Positions 26,242 to 34,862 of a stretch of 64,000 bases of DNA are shown one piece after another. Source of the stretch: Pseudomonas pohangensis (GTDB taxonomy: Bacteria > Pseudomonadota > Gammaproteobacteria > Pseudomonadales > Pseudomonadaceae); assembly GCF_900105995.1 (NCBI RefSeq), contig NZ_LT629785.1:3100001-3164000 (forward strand), given 5' to 3'. Position 1 is the first letter of the stretch. Each line of letters opens with the position of its first letter. The position numbers were made by a program, and so were the translations under genes. The notes below the pieces were generated by a model. That model was given only the letters and a program-made list of their open reading frames with translations, ran no database searches and was not told the origin of the DNA.

Positions 26242-27108
26242 TCAGACTGCCTGCAGACGCTCGGCAAACATCCGCGCAAACGTGTACGCATCGCCAGCCC
26301 AGCGCGCCGAGATGTAATTGCCGTCACAGACCACCCAGGCCGGGCGACTATCCTCGAGTGTGTCGCGATACAGCGCAGTGGCCTTGCGGAAGTAGTCAGG
26401 CACGTCCGGAGTCACGCTGAGCAGGTCGGTAGGTCGCGCCAGCGCACGTGTCACCTCAGCTTCAACGCCACGATAGCCTTCCGGCTCTCCCGGCAGTTCA
26501 ACATAGGTGCGGTAGTAATTCGGCTCCCACACGCGCCCGAGAAAGCGCGTCAGGTTCCACGCATCACGCTCCATGCTCCAGGGCAGGGCCGTGGTCTTGC
26601 GCCCGTAGAGTACCGAGCGGCCATCTGCGCGCTTGCTGCGCGCGGCGAGCAGTACGCCATGGGCAATGGCGGCTACCGGACGATCGGCGGCAAAGAAATC
26701 CGCAATGAAATCCAGCAATACAGGATCTTCCAGATAGCCCTGCATAGCTTTGGCCCGATGCCCGCCGGAAAGCATCAGCCCACTGAAAGCACTGGCGCGC
26801 AGTCGCGAAAACTTGTGCGGGTTGAGGTACGCCCGGTCTTCGAGTAACTGCTGATAGCCCTTGCGCACACTGGCATCTGCGCGCAACAGCAATCCCAGCA
26901 ACTTGAAATGGCGCAGCAATGGCAGCCCGCCCCACAAGTCGAGCCCCTCACCATTGAGCATCAGCCTATCCGCTGCCGAAGGCTGGCCGTCCAGCGTGGC
27001 AAACTCGACCCTGATCCCGGCGGCACGCAATACCTGCCAACAAACCACGACATGGGTCGGATCGAAATCACTGGACGGCAAGGGAATCAGGACGGTTTTG
27101 GCAGGCAT
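26242..27108 (-). CDS. DJ-1/PfpI-like protein lacking the nucleophile Cys
   Basis: 288 aa. The fold signatures of the type-1 glutamine-amidotransferase-like DJ-1/PfpI superfamily are present: LIPLPSSDFDPTH, FATLDGQPS, LMLSGGHRAKAMQGYLED and the elbow AAIAHGVLLAARS. In active members the elbow is C-H-G; here residue 149 is Ala (codon GCC), giving A-H-G. The length exceeds small PfpI proteins (about 180 aa) and matches a larger subfamily. It may be a non-catalytic binding protein. It converges on the hydrolase at 25235 and is divergent from the OYE gene. Confidence 0.85.
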   Translation of the reverse strand: MPAKTVLIPLPSSDFDPTHVVVCWQVLRAAGIRVEFATLDGQPSAADRLMLNGEGLDLWGGLPLLRHFKLLGLLLRADASVRKGYQQLLEDRAYLNPHKFSRLRASAFSGLMLSGGHRAKAMQGYLEDPVLLDFIADFFAADRPVAAIAHGVLLAARSKRADGRSVLYGRKTTALPWSMERDAWNLTRFLGRVWEPNYYRTYVELPGEPEGYRGVEAEVTRALARPTDLLSVTPDVPDYFRKATALYRDTLEDSRPAWVVCDGNYISARWAGDAYTFARMFAERLQAV

Positions 27109-27296
27109 TGCAACGCTCGAATACTCAACTGGGGTGGACAGTGCTGGCAGGCTGGCACTTGACCACAGGATGCAATTCTATCGCGCGGCCAGAGTGTCCG
27201 TGCAGCTTTTGCAGCAGGGGCAGATAGAAGTCTGTGCAACTCTGTGATTCCTGCTAACTTTCTTCCACCGCCGATTACCCGGAGCAGCCATACGCC

Positions 27297-28604
27297 ATGA
27301 GCACTGAAATCAACATACTGTCGCAGTCTGTCCAGCTGCCCAACGGCTCGACACTACCCAACCGCATGGCCAAAGCCGCAATGACCGAAGGCCTGGCTGA
27401 TGCACGCGGCTACCCGTCGGCTGCGCTGGAGAAACTCTACGCAGCCTGGGGCAAAGGCGGTTGCGGATTATTGATCACCGGCAATGTTCTGGTGGATCGT
27501 CATCACCTTGAGCGGCCAGGCAACGTGGTCATCGACCGTACACCCGATGCCGACATGCACGCGGCCCTGCAGCGCTGGGCCACGGCGGCGAAAGCCGGCG
27601 GCGCGAAGCTGTGGATGCAGATCAGTCATGCCGGCCGGCAAACTTCGGCGATCGTCAATCCGCATCCCAAGGCACCCTCCGCCATCGCGCTGGCCCTGCC
27701 AGGAAAGCAGTTCGGCACACCGGTAGCGATGAGCGAAGGCGATATCCAGGAAACCATCCAGCGCTTTGCCCAGGCCGCCGCCGCCGCACAGGCCGCAGGT
27801 TTTGACGGCGTACAGATTCATGCTGCCCATGGCTATCTGCTCTCGGCATTTCTCAGCCCCAGGGCCAACCAGCGCACGGATCGCTGGGGTGGTTCGCTGG
27901 AGAATCGGGCGCGCATGCTGCTTGAGGTACTCAAGGCCGTTCGCCAGCGTACCGGCGCGGCTTTCACTATCGCGGTAAAACTCAACTCGGCGGACTTCCA
28001 GAAAGGCGGTTTCAATTTTTCTGACAGCACGCAAGTGGCGCAATGGCTGACCGAGGGCGGCATTGATCTGATCGAGATATCCGGCGGCAATTACGAGCAG
28101 CCACGCATGATGGACATGGAAGGCTTGGAGAAAGCCGACACCTCTGCGCTACCGGCCTCGACGGCGGCACGCGAAGCCTATTTCGTCGACTTCGCCATCG
28201 AGATGCAGCGCAAGGTGAGCGTGCCACTGATGGTCACCGGTGGCTTCCGTAGCGCAACGGCCATGGTCAGCGCGGTAAAAGAAGCCGGTGTCGCCGTCAT
28301 TGGCCTGGGTCGCCCGTTATGCGTGGAAACGCAATGTGTCAATCAATTGCTCAGTGGCGAACGACAGACTCTCGATCGCTGGGAACGACAGCTGCAACTG
28401 GGGCCCGGCTGGCTGGGACCACACTCACCATCCGGCCTGATCAAGATGCTCAACGGCTTTGGAGCCACCTACTGGTACTACCAGCAATTCCGCCATTTTG
28501 GCCGTGGCGAACCGGCAGACCTGCAACTCGGCGTGTTCACTGCGCTGCTGCGCGAACTCAAGGATCAGAAGCGCTGGATGGCCGCCGCACGCTTTCCCGA
28601 GTAA
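27297..28604 (+). CDS. NADH:flavin oxidoreductase (old yellow enzyme family)
   Basis: 435 aa FMN-dependent TIM barrel. Signatures: LPNRMAKAAMTEGLAD at the N-terminus, QISHAGRQT, GVQIHAAHGYLLSAFLSP followed by NQRTDRWGG, and VMVTGGFRS-type phosphate-binding loop (MVTGGFRSA) near residue 310. Old yellow enzymes reduce activated C=C bonds; this longer single-domain type is common in pseudomonads and its natural substrate is unknown. No [4Fe-4S] or second NAD domain of the 2,4-dienoyl-CoA reductase type is present. Confidence 0.93.
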   Translation: MSTEINILSQSVQLPNGSTLPNRMAKAAMTEGLADARGYPSAALEKLYAAWGKGGCGLLITGNVLVDRHHLERPGNVVIDRTPDADMHAALQRWATAAKAGGAKLWMQISHAGRQTSAIVNPHPKAPSAIALALPGKQFGTPVAMSEGDIQETIQRFAQAAAAAQAAGFDGVQIHAAHGYLLSAFLSPRANQRTDRWGGSLENRARMLLEVLKAVRQRTGAAFTIAVKLNSADFQKGGFNFSDSTQVAQWLTEGGIDLIEISGGNYEQPRMMDMEGLEKADTSALPASTAAREAYFVDFAIEMQRKVSVPLMVTGGFRSATAMVSAVKEAGVAVIGLGRPLCVETQCVNQLLSGERQTLDRWERQLQLGPGWLGPHSPSGLIKMLNGFGATYWYYQQFRHFGRGEPADLQLGVFTALLRELKDQKRWMAAARFPE

Positions 28605-28633
28605 TCCGGCCGGGGCGAACCCCGGGCAGGCTG

Positions 28634-28668
28634 ACCGGCAAGCAGATTCAGCCCTTTTGCTTGCCGGT
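28634..28668. terminator. Hairpin between convergent OYE and HTH genes
   Basis: ACCGGCAAGCA, 13-base loop, TGCTTGCCGGT: a perfect 11-bp stem 30 nt past the OYE stop. It overlaps the last codons of the minus-strand HTH gene. No U-run follows on either side, so it may block read-through from both directions rather than terminate classically. Confidence 0.4.
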
Positions 28669-29430
28669 ACGGTGCTGGTTTGCAGCTTTTTCAGACGCCA
28701 TTACTTCCAGAGTCAGATTGATCGCGCTGGCCTGATAACCGATGAAGCGGTCAAACTCTGCGTCTGACATCTCGCGTAAAACATCGTGCTGCCGGACCAG
28801 ATTGACGAAGCGTCGCTCCCGCTCGTACTGCTTGGGCAGTGCCGTGATACCCCAATAATCCAGACGTTTTTCCAGCGCCGGGTTGTACGTACGCAAAAAG
28901 TTGAGAATAAACGGGATCGGGTCATGTCGGGCAATCAGGGCCGCCACCCGCAAGATCATGTCAAACGGCAAGGTGGCGCGCCCCTGCTCTACCTCTTCGA
29001 GCAGTTCCGTATCGCTCAGGCCCAGGGCAGTAGCCAGTTCCTGCAGGTTCAGCCCGGCGACCTCGCGCGCATCGCGAAGGAAATTTCCGGCATCCGCCAT
29101 CGCCGAAAGGCGCTCCGGCGAAATGGCCTTGGCGTAGAGGTCCTTGAGCCAGTTATCACTGGACATCATGGGAATCGCCGAACCGACTCGGGCAACATCC
29201 ATCAGGCCGCCGGCAACCATGTCGGTATAGCCCTTGAGCTGGCCAAACAAGGCTCCGGCAGCCTTCTCCAGCGACAGCCCTCCAGAGCCGGGGGCTTTCG
29301 CGGCACGCTCGCTAGTCGCTGTCGCCGGGGGCTTCTTGCGCGGACGCACCGGCTTGGCTGCAGCCTTGCTCTTGGCCGCGATGGATTTCTCAGCCGCTGT
29401 GCGGGTCGTTTTGCCTTTTGCAGTAGCCAT
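28648..29430 (-). CDS. Helix-turn-helix protein with Lys/Ala-rich N-terminal tail
   Basis: 260 aa from ATG at 29430, where GGAG lies 8 nt upstream. Residues 1-50 are a basic Ala/Lys/Thr/Pro tail. Residues about 95-155 form an XRE/Cro-type HTH: FLRDAREVAGLNLQELATALGLSDTEL split over helices 1-3. The C-terminal 100 residues are helical (FILNFLRTYNPALEKRLDYWGI). The tail resembles those of histone-like or polyester-granule proteins. It may regulate the adjacent lipid genes, but that is inference from position. Confidence 0.8.
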   Translation of the reverse strand: MATAKGKTTRTAAEKSIAAKSKAAAKPVRPRKKPPATATSERAAKAPGSGGLSLEKAAGALFGQLKGYTDMVAGGLMDVARVGSAIPMMSSDNWLKDLYAKAISPERLSAMADAGNFLRDAREVAGLNLQELATALGLSDTELLEEVEQGRATLPFDMILRVAALIARHDPIPFILNFLRTYNPALEKRLDYWGITALPKQYERERRFVNLVRQHDVLREMSDAEFDRFIGYQASAINLTLEVMASEKAANQHRTGKQKG

Positions 29431-29628
29431 GACCATCTCCGTTGAGGACACTCGCCTGAGTGTAGCGCTTGCCGGGCCGAGATACAGCTCAACAGAAAAA
29501 TCGTCACATTCGTTGTTGCGGAATGAGGCTTGTGACCTGTGCGCAGGCCAGCTACTGCCGGAAGTTCAATGGAACGATCAAGCAGAAATATCCGGTGCAG
29601 CAGGCCAGCTGCGGATCAGGGGCAGTGA

Positions 29629-30027
29629 TCAACCCGGCTGGCTGGCATTGCGCAAGGATATCTGGTCATTGAGCGTCCAGAAGTCGTATAGCACCCCGAT
29701 GAAAAACAGGCCGCCGGTAAAAAAATACACAATACCGGTCAGCCATTTGCCCTGATACATCCGGTGCACGCCGAAAAAGCCGAGAAAGGTCAGCAGCAGC
29801 CAGGCGACGTTGTAGTCAATGGCGCCGGAGTGGAAGCGCATGTCGGCATCCCGATCCATACCCGGGATCAGGAACAGATCAATCAGCCAGCCAATGCCGA
29901 GCAGGCCCAGGGTAAAAAACCAGATGGTGCCGGTAACGGGTTTGCCGTAGTAGAAGCGGTGAGCACCAAGGAAGCCGAAGATCCAGAGCAGATAGCCGAT
30001 AACCTTGCTGTGATTGTCCTGCTGCAT
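29629..30027 (-). CDS. TM2-domain membrane protein
   Basis: 132 aa with two TM2 modules, each two helices joined by a short turn containing GxHRFYxGK-like motifs (FGFLGAHRFYYGK near residue 17 and FGVHRMYQGK near 85). The first is followed by DLFLIP and the second by DFWTLND, as in the family. It is an inner-membrane protein of unknown function. The downstream gap to the HTH gene is about 200 bp and holds nothing recognisable. Confidence 0.9.
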   Translation of the reverse strand: MQQDNHSKVIGYLLWIFGFLGAHRFYYGKPVTGTIWFFTLGLLGIGWLIDLFLIPGMDRDADMRFHSGAIDYNVAWLLLTFLGFFGVHRMYQGKWLTGIVYFFTGGLFFIGVLYDFWTLNDQISLRNASQPG

Positions 30028-30051
30028 GGGTATTTCTCTCTGGTTGCTTGA

Positions 30052-31194
30052 TCAAAAACGCCGGCCGGGCTCTTCGTCACTGGTTTGCAGGCTCAGGCCC
30101 TGACTCAGGTTGCCCAGATGCTCGGCATCCGACTCCGAGCCCAGCTTGATCAGCAAGCGCAGGTCGTTGGCCGAGTCGGCATGCAGCAGTGCATCTTCGT
30201 AGGTAATCTCGCCCTGCGAATAGAGCTGATACAACGACTGGTCGAAGGTCTGCATGCCCAGCTCGTTGGAGCGTTTCATCAGGGACTTGAGCTCATGCAC
30301 CTCGCCCTTGCGAATCAGGTCTGCTGCCAATGGCGTATTAAGCAACACCTCGATAACCGCGCGACGCCCTTTACCGTCGGGTGTTGGCACCAGCTGCTGG
30401 GCGACAATCGCTTTCAGATTGAGGGACAGATCCATCCACACCTGGGACTGCCGGTCCGCCGGGAAAAAGTTGATGATGCGGTCCAGCGCCTGGTTGGCGT
30501 TGTTGGCGTGCAGCGTGCCCAGACACAGGTGCCCGGTTTCGGCGAACACTACTGCATGGTCCATGGTTTCACGGGTACGAATCTCGCCAATCAGGATCAC
30601 ATCCGGCGCCTGACGCAGGGTGTTTTTCAGCGCCACCTCGAAGGACTCGGTATCGATACCAACCTCCCGCTGGGTGACGATGCAGTTCTTGTGCTGGTGG
30701 ATGTACTCGATGGGGTCTTCAATCGAAATGATATGACCGGTGCTTTTCTCGTTGCGATAACCGATCATCGACGCCAGCGAAGTGGACTTGCCGGTGCCGG
30801 TGGCGCCGACAAACAGCACCAGTCCGCGCTTGGTCATCGCCAGTTCCTTGAGAATCTCCGGAAGCTTGAGCTGCTCGATGGTCGGGATATTGGTCTCGAT
30901 ACGGCGCAGCACCATGCCCGCCAGATTGCGCTGATAGAAGGCACTGACGCGAAAGCGCCCTACCCCGCGTGCACTGATGGCAAAGTTGCATTCGTGATTT
31001 TCGGCAAAATCACGCCGCTGTTGCTCATTCATGACCGAATAGACCACATCCCGCGCCTGATCCGGTGACAGCGGCGTCTTGCTTACCGGCAGAATCGTGC
31101 CGTTGACCTTCATCGATGGTGCGATACCTGCAGTAATGAACAGGTCTGATGCACCGCGCTCCACCATCAAACGCAAGAGTTTTTCAAATTCCAT
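30052..31194 (-). CDS. pilU: Twitching motility ATPase PilU
   Basis: 380 aa PilT/PilU-type hexameric ATPase. It begins MEFEKLLRLMVERGASDLFI, has Walker A GATGTGKST, an Asp box with conserved acidic residues (ISIEDPIEYIHQ), Walker B ILIGEIRTRETM and the His box GHLCLGTLHANNA. PilU works with PilT to power type IV pilus retraction. It lies directly downstream of pilT on the same strand, as in P. aeruginosa. Confidence 0.97.
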   Translation of the reverse strand: MEFEKLLRLMVERGASDLFITAGIAPSMKVNGTILPVSKTPLSPDQARDVVYSVMNEQQRRDFAENHECNFAISARGVGRFRVSAFYQRNLAGMVLRRIETNIPTIEQLKLPEILKELAMTKRGLVLFVGATGTGKSTSLASMIGYRNEKSTGHIISIEDPIEYIHQHKNCIVTQREVGIDTESFEVALKNTLRQAPDVILIGEIRTRETMDHAVVFAETGHLCLGTLHANNANQALDRIINFFPADRQSQVWMDLSLNLKAIVAQQLVPTPDGKGRRAVIEVLLNTPLAADLIRKGEVHELKSLMKRSNELGMQTFDQSLYQLYSQGEITYEDALLHADSANDLRLLIKLGSESDAEHLGNLSQGLSLQTSDEEPGRRF

Positions 31195-31249
31195 AAAAAT
31201 CTACCTTTGCAGTGGTCAACGCCGCGAAAACAGTCACGCTCTCCGCCGT

Positions 31250-32284
31250 TTAGAAGTTTTCCTGAATCTTGGCTTTTTCACGGGCGCTGTCGCGACTGAT
31301 CAGACCTTTGGCCAGCAGACCTTTGAGGCACATATCAAGCGTCTGCATTCCCAGCGAACCGCCGGTCTGGATCGCCGAATACATCTGCGCCACCTTGTCC
31401 TCACGGATCAGGTTACGAATCGCCGGCGTACCGATCATGATTTCGTGGGCAGCAACCCGACCACCGCCAACCTTTTTCAGCAGGGTCTGCGAAATAACCG
31501 CCTGCAGGGATTCCGAGAGCATGGAGCGCACCATGGATTTCTCTTCGGCAGGAAACACGTCGACGATACGGTCGATGGTCTTGGCCGCCGAGGTGGTGTG
31601 CAGGGTGCCGAATACCAGGTGACCGGTCTCCGCGGCAGTCAGGGCCAGACGGATGGTTTCCAGATCGCGCATTTCACCGACCAGAATGATGTCCGGGTCT
31701 TCCCGCAGTGCCGAGCGCAGGGCCTCGGAGAAGCCCAGGGTGTCGCGATGCACTTCACGCTGGTTGACCAGGCACTTCTTCGACTCGTGGACGAATTCGA
31801 TCGGGTCCTCGATGGTCAGGATATGGTGATACTTGTTGTTGTTCAGGTAATCGAGCATCGCCGCCAGGGTGGTCGACTTGCCCGAACCGGTCGGGCCGGT
31901 CACCAGCACCAGACCGCGCGGCACATCGGTAACCTTCTTGAATACCTCGCCCATCCCCAGATCTTCCATGGTCAGCACCTTGGAAGGAATGGTCCGGAAC
32001 ACGGCCCCGGCACCACGGTTCTGGTTGAACGCGTTGACCCGGAAGCGGGCAACCCCGGGAACCTCGAAGGAGAAGTCGGTCTCGAGGAATTCTTCAAAAT
32101 CCTTGCGCTGCTTGTCATTCATGATGTCGTAGATCAGTGCATGCACCTGCTTGTGCTCAAGCGGGGGCAGATTGATCCGGCGCACATCGCCATCCACCCT
32201 GATCATCGGTGGCAGTCCTGCAGAGAGGTGCAGGTCTGAAGCTCCTTGCTTGGCGCTGAAGGCAAGCAACTCGGTAATATCCAT
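31250..32284 (-). CDS. pilT: Twitching motility ATPase PilT
   Basis: 344 aa from ATG at 32284 (AGGAGT upstream; the long upstream extension is antisense to yggS and rejected). Walker A GPTGSGKST, Walker B ILVGEMRDLETI, His box GHLVFGTLHTTSA and the retraction-specific AIRNLIRE motif are all present, the last separating PilT from assembly ATPases. It drives pilus depolymerisation. It is divergent from yggS with 64 nt between starts. Confidence 0.98.
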   Translation of the reverse strand: MDITELLAFSAKQGASDLHLSAGLPPMIRVDGDVRRINLPPLEHKQVHALIYDIMNDKQRKDFEEFLETDFSFEVPGVARFRVNAFNQNRGAGAVFRTIPSKVLTMEDLGMGEVFKKVTDVPRGLVLVTGPTGSGKSTTLAAMLDYLNNNKYHHILTIEDPIEFVHESKKCLVNQREVHRDTLGFSEALRSALREDPDIILVGEMRDLETIRLALTAAETGHLVFGTLHTTSAAKTIDRIVDVFPAEEKSMVRSMLSESLQAVISQTLLKKVGGGRVAAHEIMIGTPAIRNLIREDKVAQMYSAIQTGGSLGMQTLDMCLKGLLAKGLISRDSAREKAKIQENF

Positions 32285-32348
32285 GGGACTCCTCAATTCC
32301 TGACAAGCGGTTAGAATGCCCACAACGCAAGGCAGCCGGGCTCGGTTA

Positions 32349-33056
32349 ATGTCCACGATAGCAGAGAATATTGCAAAGGTTCGCGCACGGATTCGTGGCG
32401 CAGCGCAAGCATCCGGGCGCGATTTGGCGGAGATCGGCCTGCTGGCTGTAAGCAAGACCCAGCCGGCCTCGGCCATTCGCGCAGCGGCATCCTGTGGCCT
32501 GCGGGATTTTGGTGAGAACTATCTGCAGGAAGCTGTGGAAAAACAGGCCGAACTGAGCGACCTGGCGCTGACCTGGCACTTCATCGGCCCGATCCAGTCG
32601 AACAAGACCCGCGCCCTTGCCGAACATTTTGCCTGGGTACACTCGGTTGACCGCTTGAAAATCGCCGAAAGGCTCTCGGCACAGCGCCCGCCTGGCTTGC
32701 CGCCGCTGAATATCTGCCTGCAGGTGAATATCAGCGGCGAAGACAGCAAGTCCGGCTGCAATCCGGAAGAGTTACCCGCACTGGCCCAGGCCATCTGCAA
32801 ATTGCCCAACCTGCGCCTACGTGGTCTGATGGCGATCCCCGCAGCAACCCCTGATACGGCCTTGCAACATGCTGCGTTTGCCCGCTTGCGAGTGCTTCGC
32901 GATAGCCTGCAACTGCCACTGGACAGTCTGTCGATGGGCATGAGTGATGATCTCGAAGCCGCTGTCGCCGAAGGCGCCAGCTGGATACGCATCGGCAGCG
33001 CCATCTTTGGTGCGCGCAACTACAGCGCACCTTCCACCCAAGGAACCCTCCCATGA
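32349..33056 (+). CDS. yggS: YggS/PLPBP-family pyridoxal phosphate homeostasis protein
   Basis: 235 aa TIM-barrel PLP carrier. The PLP lysine is in LLAVSKTQPA near residue 37; FGENYLQE, WHFIGPIQSNK and LSMGMSDDLEAA follow, all family signatures. It buffers free PLP and affects amino-acid and keto-acid pools. Start chosen at ATG 32349; the ATG at 32316 would add 11 residues. It overlaps proC by 4 nt in the conserved pilT-yggS-proC-yggT-yggU array. Confidence 0.96.
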   Translation: MSTIAENIAKVRARIRGAAQASGRDLAEIGLLAVSKTQPASAIRAAASCGLRDFGENYLQEAVEKQAELSDLALTWHFIGPIQSNKTRALAEHFAWVHSVDRLKIAERLSAQRPPGLPPLNICLQVNISGEDSKSGCNPEELPALAQAICKLPNLRLRGLMAIPAATPDTALQHAAFARLRVLRDSLQLPLDSLSMGMSDDLEAAVAEGASWIRIGSAIFGARNYSAPSTQGTLP

Positions 33057-33871
33057 GCAATTTCCGAATCGCCTTTATCGGCGCCGGCAACATGGCCGCC
33101 AGCCTGATTGGCGGCCTGCGCGCACAGGGCATGCCGGCTGCGCAAATCTGCGCCAGCGAACCCGGCGCCGAGCAGCGTTCGCGGATGGCCCGCGAGTACG
33201 GCATCAGCATGCATGCCGACAATGCCCAGGCCGTGCAAGGTGCCGATCTGGTCCTGCTGGCAGTCAAGCCGCAAGTGATGAAAAGCGTGTGTCTGGAGCT
33301 GGCTGCGCATCTGCAGGCCAGCCAGCTGGTGGTCTCGATTGCGGCCGGCATCAGCTGTGCGAGCCTGAATGACTGGCTGGGGCCAGTGCCCCTGGTGCGC
33401 TGCATGCCCAATACGCCGGCACTGGTTGGCAAGGGTGTCAGCGGCCTGTATGCCACCGCGCAGGTAACCGCCAGCCAGCGCCAGCAGGCGGAAAGTCTGC
33501 TGAGCGCCGTAGGCATGGCCCTGTGGCTGGAAGACGAAGCACAACTTGATGCCGTAACCGCCGTATCCGGCAGTGGCCCGGCCTACTTCTTCCTGCTCAT
33601 GGAGGCCATGACGGCCGCCGGGATAAAGCTCGGTCTGCCTGCAGAGACGGCCGCACAACTGAGCATCCAGACGGCACTCGGCGCTGCGCACATGGCCGCC
33701 GGCAGCGAAGTGGATGCCGGCGAATTGCGCCGCCGCGTGACTTCCCCCAACGGTACCACCGAAGCCGCCATCAAAACCTTCCAGGCCGGCGGTTTTGCAA
33801 CACTGGTTGAACACGCCCTGAACGCAGCCGCCGCGCGCTCGGTCGAACTTGCACACGAACTGGGTAAATAA
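33053..33871 (+). CDS. proC: Pyrroline-5-carboxylate reductase
   Basis: 272 aa. An N-terminal Rossmann motif FIGAGNMAASLIGGL binds NAD(P)H, with AVKPQVM and RCMPNTPALVGKG in the middle, and the C-terminal signature with GSGPAYFFLLMEAMTAAGIKLGL (split here) and TSPNGTTEAAI. It reduces pyrroline-5-carboxylate to proline. It overlaps yggS by 4 nt and precedes yggT by 9 nt. Confidence 0.98.
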   Translation: MSNFRIAFIGAGNMAASLIGGLRAQGMPAAQICASEPGAEQRSRMAREYGISMHADNAQAVQGADLVLLAVKPQVMKSVCLELAAHLQASQLVVSIAAGISCASLNDWLGPVPLVRCMPNTPALVGKGVSGLYATAQVTASQRQQAESLLSAVGMALWLEDEAQLDAVTAVSGSGPAYFFLLMEAMTAAGIKLGLPAETAAQLSIQTALGAAHMAAGSEVDAGELRRRVTSPNGTTEAAIKTFQAGGFATLVEHALNAAAARSVELAHELGK

Positions 33872-33880
33872 GGAACCACC

Positions 33881-34474
33881 ATGACCGGACTCAACACTGC
33901 TGCCATTTATGTACTGCAAACCCTGGGCAGCCTGTATCTGCTGATCGTGCTGCTGCGCTTTATCCTGCAGCTGGTACGCGCGGACTTTTACAACCAGATC
34001 AGCCAGTTCATCGTGAACGCCACGCAACCGTTGCTGAAGCCGCTGCGCAAGGTGATACCCAGTATCGCCGGGCTGGATAGCGCATCACTGATCCTGGCCA
34101 TCCTGATTCAGCTGCTGGTAATGGCGCTGACGCTGATGCTGATGGGCTACGGTGTTGGCGGCTTCCTGCTGGAGCTGCTGGTATGGGCCATCATTGGCGT
34201 CACTTCGCTGTTCCTCAAGGTGTTCTACTTCGCCCTGATCGCCAGCGTGATTCTTTCCTGGATCGCCCAGGGCAGCTACAACCCGGCCGTGCTGCTGGTC
34301 AACCAGATTTGTGACCCGCTGCTGGCACCTTTCCGCAGAATCCTGCCGAACCTGGGCGGTCTGGACCTGTCGCCGATTTTCGCCTTTATCGCGCTGAATC
34401 TGGTCGACATGCTGGTAGTCGGCAATCTGGCGGCCATGAGCGGACTGCCAGCGCAGCTCAGCCCCTTCCTTTAA
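33881..34474 (+). CDS. yggT: YggT-family integral membrane protein
   Basis: 197 aa with two YGGT repeats, each with two helices around a conserved NxxxP/PxRRxxP-like element (TQPLLKPLRKVIP near residue 47 and CDPLLAPFRRILP near 145). Reported roles in other bacteria include osmotic tolerance and septum/cytochrome-related functions; none is established here. Its stop TAA overlaps the ATG of the next gene by one base. Confidence 0.93.
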   Translation: MTGLNTAAIYVLQTLGSLYLLIVLLRFILQLVRADFYNQISQFIVNATQPLLKPLRKVIPSIAGLDSASLILAILIQLLVMALTLMLMGYGVGGFLLELLVWAIIGVTSLFLKVFYFALIASVILSWIAQGSYNPAVLLVNQICDPLLAPFRRILPNLGGLDLSPIFAFIALNLVDMLVVGNLAAMSGLPAQLSPFL

Positions 34475-34770
34475 TGAGCTATTTCCACTGGGATGGCGGC
34501 GATCTGATTCTGGACTGCCACCTCCAGCCCAAGGCGAGCAAGGATGAGTTTGCCGGCCTGCATGGCCAGCGGCTGAAAATCCGCCTGACGGCGCCACCAG
34601 TGGAAGGCAAGGCCAATGCCCACTTGCTGGCCTTCCTGGGCAAGGCTTTCGGGGTGGCAAAGAGCCAGGTACAGCTAATCAGTGGCGAACTGAACCGGCA
34701 GAAACGCGTACGCATCCTGTCTCCGCAAAAGCTGCCGGAGCTCCCGGGCCTGGAGTTTCAGGCACCCTAG
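34474..34770 (+). CDS. yggU: DUF167/YggU-family protein
   Basis: 98 aa. The DUF167 pattern is visible: LQPKASKDEFAGLHGQRLKIRLTAPPVEGKAN split by a turn, then LAKAFG-like and SGELNRQKRVRI. It is a small alpha/beta protein of unknown function that follows yggT throughout gammaproteobacteria. The 1-nt overlap with yggT implies coupling. Confidence 0.93.
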   Translation: MSYFHWDGGDLILDCHLQPKASKDEFAGLHGQRLKIRLTAPPVEGKANAHLLAFLGKAFGVAKSQVQLISGELNRQKRVRILSPQKLPELPGLEFQAP

Positions 34771-34862
34771 GCGCGCTTTTTCACCACTGGGCCGACATGG
34801 ATTGACGCCACCATTCAGCGCCGCATAATGGTGCCTTTGGCGACAACAGCAGGGGCAACGGG

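Noticed and set aside
30085..32239. Two plus-strand open frames opposite pilU and pilT (327 and 386 codons)
   Set aside because: Shadows of the two ATPases, sharing the same codon-bias artefact; they mirror each other because pilT and pilU are homologous.
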